Below are positions 50,391-58,759 of a stretch of DNA of 64,000 bases, one piece after another. Numbering within the stretch: position 1 is the stretch's first letter; each line of letters opens with the position of its first letter. Source of the stretch: Marinobacter sp050379415 (GTDB lineage: Bacteria > Pseudomonadota > Gammaproteobacteria > Pseudomonadales > Oleiphilaceae); the NCBI RefSeq assembly GCF_050379415.1, contig NZ_JBNRLS010000004.1, positions 124,001 through 188,000 on the forward strand. The letters run 5' to 3'. The notes under the pieces were generated by a model. The model was not told the DNA's origin. It did not search any database and saw nothing but the letters and a program-made list of their open reading frames with translations. Made by a program: the position numbers and the translations under genes.

Positions 50391-51796
50391 CGCGCCGCCT
50401 CCTCGTGAACCAGCGCACCGAGCCTGGCGACGGCCTTTTCGATGGTGCCGGTCCAGGGGTTCCCGCCGTTCAGGCGAAGGCAGTTATCGAACTTGTTGGT
50501 GGTGGAGAACATCAGCCCGGGAGCCACATTGATATTCTCTGCCCTGGCCCGCTGGTACACCCCCGTTCCGGACACCCCCTCCGGTAGCTGCACCCAGAGT
50601 ACAAACCCGCCCTGGGGCCGACTCACCGCGGTCCCTTCCGGGAAGGAGCGGGCTACCGCCGATCGCATGCGCTCGGTCGCTTCCCGGTAGTGCTGTCGGG
50701 CGGAGCGCAGGTACCGGTCATAGCCGCCCTGTTCCAGAAAGTGGGCAACCGCCAGCTGGGGAATGGAGGAGGTTGCCAGATTCACGAAGTACTTGTGCTG
50801 GCGGGCGCTGGCCATGTGACGGCCGGGGATCATCCAGCCCAGGCGCAGGCCCGGGGAAATGGTCTTGGAAAAGGAACTGCAATAGATCACGTTGTCAGCC
50901 CGGTCGAAGGCCTTGGCGGGCCGGGGCCGTTCACCGGTGTGGTACAGGTCGCCGTAGATATCATCCTCGATCAGGGGCACGTCGGCCGCCGCCAGCATGG
51001 ACACCAGCTGCTTCTTGCGCTCATCGGACATGCGCGCGCCCATGGGATTGCTGTGGTTGGTCACCACCACACAGGCTTTCAGGGGCCACTGATCCAGGGC
51101 CAGCTCAAGGCCCTCGAGGCTCAGGCCTTCCGAGGGGTGGGTGGGGACTTCAATGACCCGCAAGCCCACTACCTCCAGCGCCTGGAGAATACCGGGGAAC
51201 GACGGCGATTCCACCGCCACGATGTCCCCCGGCTGGGTCACCGCCCGCAGAGCCAGGATGATCGCTTCCTGCGCCCCGTTGGTTGCCAGGATATCATCCG
51301 GCGTAACCGGCACACCGATGGTAGCCATGCGCTGGGCAATCTGTCGGCGGAACGATTCCTTGCCGGGAAAAGCGTAATCCAGGGTTTCCAGACCCCTTCG
51401 TGCCGCCCAAAGCGTACTTTGCTGGATCTGGCGCAGAGGCAGGTAATCCGGGTGGGGAATGGCTGTGGCCAGAGGCACCATGCGTTTCTGTTCATCGGCA
51501 CACAGATCCAGGGTCATTTCCCGGGCGGTCACCGGGACCGGCCGGCTCCGGTGCTTTGGCATCCTGGGTTCGGGCACATCCTGGACCGGCAGGCGCACAA
51601 AATAGCCGCTGCGCTCCCGGGCTTCCAGGTACCCTCGTGCCTCCAGGGTCTGGTGGGCCTGCAATACCGTCGAAATCGACACTCCGAACTGGCGGCCCAA
51701 TACCCGTACACCGGGCAACCGGTCGCCTTCCCGGTACACTCCTTCCTGGATCAGCGCCTGCAGCTGATCTGCCACCTGGCTGTATAGAACGCCCAT
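50387..51796 (-). CDS. MocR-type regulator (GntR DNA-binding plus aminotransferase fold)
   Basis: 469 residues from the ATG at 51796 (MGVLYSQVADQLQAL), which has GGAG upstream. The N-terminal winged helix is seen in DRLPGVRVLGRQFGVSISTV; the C-terminal 360 residues are a fold-type I aminotransferase with the PLP lysine in YCSSFSKTISPGLRLG. MocR regulators sense PLP or its adducts. It is divergent from a small unknown gene and phzF-like, with repeated ACAGA-type sites in the 205-base region between, so it probably regulates them. Confidence 0.92.
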   Translation of the reverse strand: MGVLYSQVADQLQALIQEGVYREGDRLPGVRVLGRQFGVSISTVLQAHQTLEARGYLEARERSGYFVRLPVQDVPEPRMPKHRSRPVPVTAREMTLDLCADEQKRMVPLATAIPHPDYLPLRQIQQSTLWAARRGLETLDYAFPGKESFRRQIAQRMATIGVPVTPDDILATNGAQEAIILALRAVTQPGDIVAVESPSFPGILQALEVVGLRVIEVPTHPSEGLSLEGLELALDQWPLKACVVVTNHSNPMGARMSDERKKQLVSMLAAADVPLIEDDIYGDLYHTGERPRPAKAFDRADNVIYCSSFSKTISPGLRLGWMIPGRHMASARQHKYFVNLATSSIPQLAVAHFLEQGGYDRYLRSARQHYREATERMRSAVARSFPEGTAVSRPQGGFVLWVQLPEGVSGTGVYQRARAENINVAPGLMFSTTNKFDNCLRLNGGNPWTGTIEKAVARLGALVHEEAAR

Positions 51797-51858
51797 ACTG
51801 TCTCCCTCCCGGCTTTCTGGCTCCTCTCCTATTGCACCAGACCTGTGCTGCAACAGGG

Positions 51859-51944
51859 CAGTACAGATCGGCGGGAAATGGACCAGTACAGACAGTCCGC
51901 AGAGCAATCTGTATCGGTTCAAAAACAGATTAACTGAATCTGTT
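51859..51944. promoter_or_regulatory. Cluster of ACAGA half-sites, putative MocR-type operator
   Basis: CAGTACAGA occurs twice (51859-51867 and 51884-51892, 25 bases apart), ATCTGTA once inverted (51907-51913), and AACAGATT-N5-AATCTGTT (51924-51944) forms a perfect 8-bp inverted repeat. All lie between the divergent regulator and the unknown gene at 52002. MocR-type proteins typically bind spaced repeats in such regions. Confidence 0.6.
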
Positions 51945-52001
51945 ATGCCTGTCAGCGAAGCAGGACAATGATGACAAGCTCATTGAAGAAGGAGTTTCAC
52001 C

Positions 52002-52319
52002 ATGGGATCCGCCACTGTTCTTACCCGACATTCAGTTGTACCTGTCCTGCTCCCGGACGTTCCTGCCCCAACGCGCAAGGATATCCTTGGGCTGGCAACA
52101 CCCAGTCTGCCTTTGGGTACTGTCCGGCCGGAGGTTACCCTGAAATGGCTGCGAGACCTCGGGTTCTCCATCAACCAGCCAACCCTCGGCCACTGGATTC
52201 TGACCCTCGGACAGCTGCTGACGGAAGTGCACCTTTACAGCGAGGGAGAGCTGGAGCAGTTTGCCAGGTACAAGGCCCATGATTACGCTGAACGAGCACT
52301 CGAGGAGACAAACCCATGA
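52002..52319 (+). CDS. Small conserved-looking protein of unknown function, upstream of phzF-like
   Basis: 105 residues with a strong AAGGAG site before the ATG. It reads as a soluble protein (residues 40-100: a helical part with PEVTLKWLRDLGFSI and HLYSEGELEQFARYKAHDYA). I recognise no family. Its stop overlaps the next start (ATGA), so it is coupled to the PhzF protein, and both are probably controlled by the divergent MocR-type regulator. Confidence 0.72.
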   Translation: MGSATVLTRHSVVPVLLPDVPAPTRKDILGLATPSLPLGTVRPEVTLKWLRDLGFSINQPTLGHWILTLGQLLTEVHLYSEGELEQFARYKAHDYAERALEETNP

Positions 52320-53119
52320 TGCACCCGATCTATCAGGTTGACGCTTTCACCGACCGCATTTTTGGCGGCAATCCGGCCGCCGTCATGCCCCTGGAGAGCT
52401 GGTTGCCGGATGACACCCTCCGGGCCCTGGCGATGGAGAACAACCTGTCCGAAACTGCCTTCCTGGTCCGGCTGCCGGAATCGGATGAAGCCGACTTCCA
52501 CATTCGCTGGTTCACGCCCACGGTGGAAGTGCCCCTGTGCGGCCATGCCACGCTGGCCAGTGCCTGGGTCATCTTCAACAAGCTGGACTGGGCTGGAGAG
52601 AAGATCACCCTGCAGTCCAGGAGTGGTCATCTGGGTGTTCGCAGGGACAGGGACTGGCTGGTGCTCGACTTCCCCAACCTGGCCTCCGAACAACGCCAGA
52701 CACCGGACATTATCCACGAGGCCCTCGAGGGTGCGCCGGAGACCGCCTTCTACGTGCCCAACGACACCAACTACATGGTGGTGCTGGAAAACGAAGCGGC
52801 CGTCCGGTCGGCCGAGCCCGATCTTCGCAAACTCAAGACCCTCGGCAACCAGGGGCTGATCGTCACTGCCCGGGGCGAGGACTGCGACTTTGTCAGCCGC
52901 TATTTTGCACCCGGCGCGGGCATCGACGAAGATCCGGTGACCGGCTCCATCCACAGTGTGCTGGTGCCCTACTGGGCACAGCAACTGGGCAAGTCCTCCC
53001 TTAAGGCAAAGCAGCTGTCAGCCCGGGGTGGCCTGTTGCGCTGTGAACTGAAGGGCGACCGCATCGATATCGCCGGCCAGGCCGCGTTCTACATGGAAGG
53101 TTCCGTACACCTGCCCTGA
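52316..53119 (+). CDS. PhzF family isomerase/epimerase-like protein
   Basis: 267 residues, two-domain PhzF fold. The conserved N-terminal MHPIYQVDAFTDRIFGGNPA, catalytic Glu in NLSETAFLV and the GHATLASAW motif are present; SRYFAPGAGIDEDPVTGS marks the second half. Members include phenazine isomerases, diaminopimelate-like epimerases and many proteins without known substrate. No phenazine genes are nearby. The link to a MocR-type (PLP/amino-acid) regulator suggests an amino-acid-derived substrate, by inference. Confidence 0.9.
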   Translation: MMHPIYQVDAFTDRIFGGNPAAVMPLESWLPDDTLRALAMENNLSETAFLVRLPESDEADFHIRWFTPTVEVPLCGHATLASAWVIFNKLDWAGEKITLQSRSGHLGVRRDRDWLVLDFPNLASEQRQTPDIIHEALEGAPETAFYVPNDTNYMVVLENEAAVRSAEPDLRKLKTLGNQGLIVTARGEDCDFVSRYFAPGAGIDEDPVTGSIHSVLVPYWAQQLGKSSLKAKQLSARGGLLRCELKGDRIDIAGQAAFYMEGSVHLP

Positions 53120-53127
53120 GACTGGTA

Positions 53128-53162
53128 TACTGCCCGCCGTTCACTCACACCGGCGGGCAGTA
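53128..53162 (+). promoter_or_regulatory. Extended -10 promoter overlapping a 12-bp hairpin at the flavoprotein start
   Basis: TGGTATACT (53124-53132) is an extended -10 element. TACTGCCCGCCG (53128-53139) and CGGCGGGCAGTA (53151-53162) pair perfectly, and the 3' arm abuts the ATG at 53163. A transcript starting near 53138 would lack the 5' arm, whereas read-through from phzF would contain the full hairpin and hide the start. Confidence 0.5.
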
Positions 53163-54356
53163 ATGACAGCATCCTCGGCATCCCACTACGACGTAATCAT
53201 CATCGGCGCCGGTGCTGCCGGGCTCATGTGTGCCGCGACTGCAGGCTACCGGGGGCGCCGGGTACTCGTGGTGGACCACGCTAACAAGCCCGGGAAAAAA
53301 ATCCTCATGTCCGGCGGCGGACGCTGCAATTTCACCAACCTGAACAGCACACCGGCCAATTTCCTGTCCGATAACCCCCACTACTGCATTTCGGCATTGA
53401 AGCGTTATACGCCCCAGGATTTCCTGGAACTGGTGGATCGCCACGGTATCGAGCACGAGGAGAAAGCCGCAGGTCAGCTGTTCTGCCGGGACAGCGCCAA
53501 GGACATCCTGAACATGCTGCTGACCGAATGCGAATGGGCGGGGGCCGAAATCCGGCTGAAAACCGCCGTCACTTCCGTCAGTGAGACCGGGGAGGGCTAT
53601 CGCCTGAAAACCGGCAGTGGCGCACTTACCTGCAAATCCCTGGTGATTGCCACCGGCGGGCTCTCAATCCCGACCATGGGCGCGACCGGCTTCGGATACG
53701 AGATAGCCCGGCAATTCGGCCTGGAGGTGCTCCCCACCCGTGCCGGCCTGGTGCCTTTCACGCTCCAGCCGGAGCTGAAAACCCAGCTGGCACCGCTGGC
53801 CGGGATCAGCTGCCCGGTGGATGCCGAATGCAACCGTCAGCATTTCCGGGAACCCATGCTGGTCACCCACCGGGGCCTGAGTGGCCCGGCCATGCTGCAG
53901 ATTTCCAGTTACTGGTATCCGGGGGATGACATCAGCATCAACCTGTTGCCAATGCGCCGGATCGAAGACGACCTGATGGGCCTGCGCAAGCAGAAACCGC
54001 GCACCACCGTCGCCCAGTATCTGGCGGAGTACCTTCCGAAACGCTTTGCCAGCGCTTTCAACGAACTCCACGGCTGGTCCGGCCCGCTGCAGGAATACAA
54101 GAACGCCGATATCGAACAGGTGGCAAACAACCTGGGAGACTGGACCATCAAGCCCGCCGGCACAGAGGGTTACCGCACAGCCGAAGTCACCCTTGGCGGC
54201 ATCGACACCCGCCAGCTCTCGTCAAAGACCATGGCGGTCCTGGACCGGCCGAACTTGTATTTTATCGGGGAAGTGGTGGATGTCACCGGCCATCTGGGCG
54301 GCCACAATTTCCAGTGGGCCTGGGCGTCCGGCGTTGCTGCCGGTAATGTCGCCTGA
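53163..54356 (+). CDS. FAD-dependent oxidoreductase (HI0933/BaiN-like)
   Basis: 397 residues. The dinucleotide-binding motif DVIIIGAGAAGLMCA is at residue 9, followed by KPGKKILMSGGGRCNFTN, the hallmark of the HI0933 family; TGHLGGHNFQWAWASG lies near the C-terminus. These soluble flavoproteins are widespread but poorly understood; BaiN reduces bile-acid intermediates in some gut bacteria, which need not apply here. It is preceded by a hairpin at the start codon and converges on cfa. Confidence 0.9.
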   Translation: MTASSASHYDVIIIGAGAAGLMCAATAGYRGRRVLVVDHANKPGKKILMSGGGRCNFTNLNSTPANFLSDNPHYCISALKRYTPQDFLELVDRHGIEHEEKAAGQLFCRDSAKDILNMLLTECEWAGAEIRLKTAVTSVSETGEGYRLKTGSGALTCKSLVIATGGLSIPTMGATGFGYEIARQFGLEVLPTRAGLVPFTLQPELKTQLAPLAGISCPVDAECNRQHFREPMLVTHRGLSGPAMLQISSYWYPGDDISINLLPMRRIEDDLMGLRKQKPRTTVAQYLAEYLPKRFASAFNELHGWSGPLQEYKNADIEQVANNLGDWTIKPAGTEGYRTAEVTLGGIDTRQLSSKTMAVLDRPNLYFIGEVVDVTGHLGGHNFQWAWASGVAAGNVA

Positions 54357-54366
54357 GCGCCGGTCT

Positions 54367-55530
54367 TCAGCTCACCCGGCGATAACCACCTTCCAGGCCA
54401 TTTTTCGACAACACCCACTGCCATAGCTGGATATCCCGGGCCCGGAAGGCCCCGGCGCAGGACAGCAGGTAATACTCCCACATCCGATAGAAGCGCTTGC
54501 CGAGCTGCTCCCGGAACTCTGGCCAGGCAGCCTTGAAGTTGTCGTACCAGGCCATCAGTGTCCGGTCATAGTCGGCGCCGAAGTTGTGCAGGTCTTCTAC
54601 CACAAACAGGTTGTCGACCGCGTTGCTGACGTGGCTCAGCGAAGGCAGCTCCCCGTTGGGAAAGATGTACCTGTCGATCCAGGGATCGGAGCCACCGGAC
54701 CGGCTATTGCTGCCAATGGTATGCAGCAGGAACAGGCCGTCATCCTTCAGGCAGCGATGGGCCACATCCATGTACGTGCGGTAGTTCCTGCGCCCGACAT
54801 GTTCGAACATGCCAACACTGACCACCCGGTCAAACTTCTCATTCACTTCCCGGTAATCCTGTAGACGGAACTCCAGCGGCAGGTCCGGATAACGGTCACG
54901 GGCCCAGGCGGTCTGTTCCTTCGAGATGGTCAACCCGACACACTCCACCCCGAAGTGCTCGGCGGCGTAGCTCATGAAGCTGCCCCATCCGCAGCCGATG
55001 TCCAGCACCCGCATTCCCGGTTCCAGCTTGAGCTTCCGGCAGATCAGGTCGAGCTTTGCTTCCTGCGCCTGCTCCAGGTTACTGGCGTTTTCCCAGTAAC
55101 CACAGGTGTAAGTCATTCGGGAGTCGAGCATGGCGCCATAGAACTCGTTGCCCAGATCGTAGTGCTGCTCCCCTACCTGCCAGGAACGCCGTACATTCTG
55201 GCGGTTGAGCAATCTCGCCTTGAGGGCATGAAACATGACCCGCGAAGGCCGCACCTTGTGGTGCAGGCCCGCCCGGAGCAGCCGATGAAAGAATTCGTCG
55301 AGCCGGTCACAGTCCCAGTCGCCATCCATGTAACTTTCACCAAGCCCCAGGTTGCCCCGGGCAAACACCCGGTCGGCGACGCCGGGCGCATTGAGCCGCA
55401 TATCCCACGGAGACTGACCATCGAGGCGTATACCAGCCTCGGTCAGCAGTTCCGCCATATACCGCTCAGACGCGGGCATTCTCCGTTCCCGCAGATTGGT
55501 CAGACGCTGGTTCGACGCAACTTGAGGCAA
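54367..55530 (-). CDS. cfa: Cyclopropane-fatty-acyl-phospholipid synthase
   Basis: 387 residues, near E. coli Cfa (382). An N-terminal domain with NLGLGESYMDGDWDCDRLD is followed by the SAM site VLDIGCGWGSFMSYAAEHFG and conserved SVGMFEHVG. The enzyme adds a methylene from SAM to unsaturated acyl chains in membrane lipids, usually on entry to stationary phase. The start is placed at the TTG (55530), 7 bases after AGGAGG; another TTG ten codons upstream has no ribosome site. No ATG is suitably placed. Confidence 0.94.
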   Translation of the reverse strand: MPQVASNQRLTNLRERRMPASERYMAELLTEAGIRLDGQSPWDMRLNAPGVADRVFARGNLGLGESYMDGDWDCDRLDEFFHRLLRAGLHHKVRPSRVMFHALKARLLNRQNVRRSWQVGEQHYDLGNEFYGAMLDSRMTYTCGYWENASNLEQAQEAKLDLICRKLKLEPGMRVLDIGCGWGSFMSYAAEHFGVECVGLTISKEQTAWARDRYPDLPLEFRLQDYREVNEKFDRVVSVGMFEHVGRRNYRTYMDVAHRCLKDDGLFLLHTIGSNSRSGGSDPWIDRYIFPNGELPSLSHVSNAVDNLFVVEDLHNFGADYDRTLMAWYDNFKAAWPEFREQLGKRFYRMWEYYLLSCAGAFRARDIQLWQWVLSKNGLEGGYRRVS

Positions 55531-55659
55531 AACCACCCCTCCTTTCCAGATCCAGAACAAACGTGACTACACGGTTGCCGTGAAAAAGAAAGACTCCTTA
55601 ACCATAACCTTAGTCAAAAAACGCGAGGGCGGGGTTTGAATTTCTTAATAAGAACAATA

Positions 55660-55681
55660 GCCGGGGCTACCCTGCCCCGGC
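55660..55681 (-). terminator. Terminator of the universal stress protein gene
   Basis: GCCGGGGC/GCCCCGGC (8 bp, 6-base loop) is followed on the minus strand by TATTGTTCTT, 22 bases after the stress-protein stop. Confidence 0.7.
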
Positions 55682-55703
55682 AGAGAGAGATCAAAGCATG
55701 AGA

Positions 55704-56555
55704 TCAGCGCAGGATAACCAGAGGCTTCTTTGCCGTCTTGAGCATGGTTGTGGTGGTACTGCCCACCAGGAACTGGCGAATGCGGGAGTGACCGTAAGCC
55801 CCCATCACCAGGATATCGATATCGTGTTCCTCCTGGTAGTGATGCAGGGCCGGTTCAACATCGCCAGCACGGATCGCAAGGGTTATCTCACTCTCCAGCC
55901 CGGCAAGCATGCTTTCCGCTTTTTTCAGCTGCTCCCAACGGTCGCCGGTATCGGGGCCGACCATCACCAGGTGCAGGGGCATGCCCTTCAATACCGGGCT
56001 GCCTGCCAGAAGTTCGACACCCTTGAAGGCAGTCGCACTGCCATCGAAGGCCAGCATCGCACTCTTCGGCTCGGCGTATTCGTCCGGTACCAGCAGAATG
56101 GGCCGATGAACACTGCGGATCACAGTCTCCAGCTGGCTGCCGATATGAATGTCCCGGTCCGAACTACTCTCACCATGCAGGCCCATGACCAGTAAGCGGG
56201 TCTGGCTCTCCAGTGCCAGCAGGGATTCGGTCAGCTCGTCATGGCGCTGGCGCTTGGTCACGTCAGTAATACCGGCCTGTTTGACTCGCTGCTCCGCCTC
56301 ATCCAGAAGGTGATGACCGTGTTCCAGAGCAAGCTTTGCCCGTTTGCGATCCAGTTCTGCCAGCTCGTCCAGCAGGTGCTCCCGGCTACCGAGACCGATG
56401 CTGCCGGCAAGGTCCGGCTCAGCCGGATAACGTTCCTGATCCAGCACGTGCAGCAGCAGCAGGGGCGCTTCCATGTGCCGACCCGCCCAGGCCGCGTAAT
56501 CGCAGACAGCCGGAGCCGCGCGGGAACCATCAATACAGGCAACAACGTTCAACAT
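55704..56555 (-). CDS. Universal stress protein, tandem UspA domains
   Basis: 283 residues with two UspA domains (about 1-140 and 150-283). The second has the ATP-binding pattern GAYGHSRIRQFLVGSTT; the first has a degenerate version (GLHGESSSDRD). Tandem Usp proteins support survival under energy stress or growth arrest. I chose the ATG at 56555 (MLNVVACIDGSRAAP) with GAGG upstream. It is divergent from the MgtC-like gene. Confidence 0.92.
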   Translation of the reverse strand: MLNVVACIDGSRAAPAVCDYAAWAGRHMEAPLLLLHVLDQERYPAEPDLAGSIGLGSREHLLDELAELDRKRAKLALEHGHHLLDEAEQRVKQAGITDVTKRQRHDELTESLLALESQTRLLVMGLHGESSSDRDIHIGSQLETVIRSVHRPILLVPDEYAEPKSAMLAFDGSATAFKGVELLAGSPVLKGMPLHLVMVGPDTGDRWEQLKKAESMLAGLESEITLAIRAGDVEPALHHYQEEHDIDILVMGAYGHSRIRQFLVGSTTTTMLKTAKKPLVILR

Positions 56556-56732
56556 CTTTACCTCGCCTTCCAAATGATCATGTTCATTATTAATGTAGGG
56601 CAAGCGATCAACATAAGCGCACTCAAGGTTTGCAAACGCCTGCCATTAAAGTAAAACTCGTAAAATCCACCTGTCGGAACACATTGGATCAAAGTGCCGA
56701 TCGAATGCAAAGTCTGGAGCTCTCTTTGACAC

Positions 56733-58013
56733 ATGGATGATGTAGCAAGCCAGTTCATCACGTCCAATCAAACCATCATCAACCTTGCGGTGGCCCTGCT
56801 CCTCGGTGCCATTATTGGCCTGGAACGGGGCTGGGATGCCCGGGAACAGAAGGCCGGCGAACGCATTGCCGGAATCCGGACCTTCGCGCTCATCGGCTTG
56901 CTTGGCGGCATCTCCGGTGTACTGGCCCGGGAGATCACCGAATGGGCCTTCCCGGTCCTGCTGGTGTGTGTCGTTGCCATGGGCATCGTTGCCTACAGCG
57001 AGCGTCTGGCGCATATCCGCAACTTCAGTATCACCGGCATGGTCGGCATGATGCTGACATTCTGTTTTGGCACCATCGCGGTGGTCGTGGATCCGGTCAT
57101 GGCGACGGCAGCGGCCGTGGTGACCGCCATCATTCTGGACAACAAGGAAGAGATTCACGGCTGGGTCAACAAACTCAAGGCCCACGAACTGGATGCAGCC
57201 CTGAAACTGTTGCTGATCTCCGTCGTGATGCTGCCTCTGCTTCCGAACGAAGCCATGGGGCCCGGAGGGGTGCTTAATCCCCGTGAAATCTGGTGGATGG
57301 TGGTAATGATTGCCTCCATCTCCTTTGTCGGCTATTTCGCAATCAGGGTGGCAGGCACCAGCCGGGGCATTCTCTTTACCAGCCTGTTTGCCGGGCTCAG
57401 TTCTTCCACCGCGCTTACCCTGCATTTCGCCCGGCAGTCAGCCCGCAATCCGGAACTGAGTCCGCAGTTCGCCACCGGCATCCTGATTGCCTGCGGCACC
57501 ATGTTTCCCCGCATCCTGGTGTACTGCTTTGTCATCAACCGCGACCTGCTTCCGCTGCTGATCTGGCCGGTTTTGATCATGACAGCACTGCTCTATGGTC
57601 CGGCCCTGCTCATCTGGCGCCGCAATTCGGGAAAACTGGAAGTCTCCCAACCGACCCTGAACCAGAACCCGCTGGACCTGACCTCGGCCCTGGTGTTCGG
57701 GCTGCTGCTGACCGCCATTCTCCTGCTCGGTGAATTCCTGAAGAACTGGCTGGGCGATGCCGGTATTTATCTGCTGGCGGCCAGCTCCGGTGTCGCCGAT
57801 GTCGATGCCATTACCCTCTCGCTCACCCGTATGTCCAACGACTCCCTGGCGATGGGCACTGCGGTTGTCGGTATCGTCCTCGCCGCTGCGGTCAACAACC
57901 TGGTCAAATCGGGCATGGCCTGGGGCATCGGAAACCGACGGCTGGGACTGCTTGTTGCTGGTCCTATGGCGATTTCTCTGGTGGCGGGTCTCGCGGTTGC
58001 GTGGTTTCAATAA
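56733..58013 (+). CDS. MgtC/SapB-DUF4010 family membrane protein
   Basis: 426 residues with about 11-12 hydrophobic segments. The N-terminal 140 residues fit MgtC/SapB (LLLGAIIGLERGWDAREQK, GIRTFALIGLLGG); the rest matches DUF4010. It is an inner-membrane protein of unknown transport or regulatory role; magnesium transport is not established for this branch. It starts at 56733 with a GGAG further upstream and converges on alkB. Confidence 0.87.
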   Translation: MDDVASQFITSNQTIINLAVALLLGAIIGLERGWDAREQKAGERIAGIRTFALIGLLGGISGVLAREITEWAFPVLLVCVVAMGIVAYSERLAHIRNFSITGMVGMMLTFCFGTIAVVVDPVMATAAAVVTAIILDNKEEIHGWVNKLKAHELDAALKLLLISVVMLPLLPNEAMGPGGVLNPREIWWMVVMIASISFVGYFAIRVAGTSRGILFTSLFAGLSSSTALTLHFARQSARNPELSPQFATGILIACGTMFPRILVYCFVINRDLLPLLIWPVLIMTALLYGPALLIWRRNSGKLEVSQPTLNQNPLDLTSALVFGLLLTAILLLGEFLKNWLGDAGIYLLAASSGVADVDAITLSLTRMSNDSLAMGTAVVGIVLAAAVNNLVKSGMAWGIGNRRLGLLVAGPMAISLVAGLAVAWFQ

Positions 58014-58024
58014 CCTTGCAGGGG

Positions 58025-58675
58025 CTAACTGGCCTTCCGGAACGTAAGGTTGTACCGGTAACCACCAGTCAGAGGATGATCACCCGCCTTTAAAGTCAGT
58101 ACCCCATGGTAATTGCGCCGGACCGGGCCACCCCAGACCACTACATCGCCATGCCCGAGGGTCACTCTCACCGGCGGATCATTGCGGCGTGGCCCGCCGA
58201 ACTGGAAGACAATGGGCAGCCCCAACGACACCGACACGATGGGCTGACTAAAATCCCTCTCATCCCGATCCTGATGCAAACCCATCTTTGCCCCTGGCTG
58301 GTATCGGTTGATCAGGCAGGCATCCGGGACGAAATCATCGAAGCCTGCTTCCGAAGCGGCCTCTGCTGCCAGCTTCAGAAACACCTCTGGCATCCGGGGC
58401 CAGGCCTGCCCGGTGACCGGATCCATCGCTTCATAGCGATAACCGCGCCGATCGGTAACCCAACCAAGCTCACCGCAACAGGTCATCGCCGCCGACATGG
58501 TATGCCCACCCGGCGTTTCCATGAAGCGGAACGGCGACTGTGAGGCGACCAGATCAATGGCGGCCAATAACGCCGGCCCCGTCCCACTTGCGAATCCCCT
58601 GAGCACCAAGGCGCCTTCGGCAATGATTTCCCGGCGGGGTTCAACACCCTCGCCATCAAACAGTTCAAAGGTCAT
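58025..58675 (-). CDS. alkB: Alkylated DNA repair dioxygenase AlkB
   Basis: 216 residues, equal to E. coli AlkB. The iron ligands are His and Asp in LHQDRDERDFSQPIVSVS and a later His in NYHGVLTL; the 2-oxoglutarate arginine is in GYRYNLTFR. It oxidatively removes methyl groups from 1-methyladenine and 3-methylcytosine. It stands alone, without ada, divergent from the HD-GYP gene (84 bases between starts). Confidence 0.95.
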   Translation of the reverse strand: MTFELFDGEGVEPRREIIAEGALVLRGFASGTGPALLAAIDLVASQSPFRFMETPGGHTMSAAMTCCGELGWVTDRRGYRYEAMDPVTGQAWPRMPEVFLKLAAEAASEAGFDDFVPDACLINRYQPGAKMGLHQDRDERDFSQPIVSVSLGLPIVFQFGGPRRNDPPVRVTLGHGDVVVWGGPVRRNYHGVLTLKAGDHPLTGGYRYNLTFRKAS

Positions 58676-58759
58676 AACTTACGACTTTGTATGGAAAAAC
58701 CGGAAAGTTCTGCCTAAACAGTCTACCCTTTTAACCGGGTTTTCAAGTAAGGATGAACG

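Noticed and set aside
52316..53119. Phenazine biosynthesis locus suggested by the PhzF-family gene
   Set aside because: No other phz genes are present; PhzF-family proteins are widespread outside phenazine pathways.
53163..54356. Bile-acid-metabolising BaiN
   Set aside because: Similarity is at the HI0933 family level only; no other bai genes and no ecological reason in a marine-type genome.
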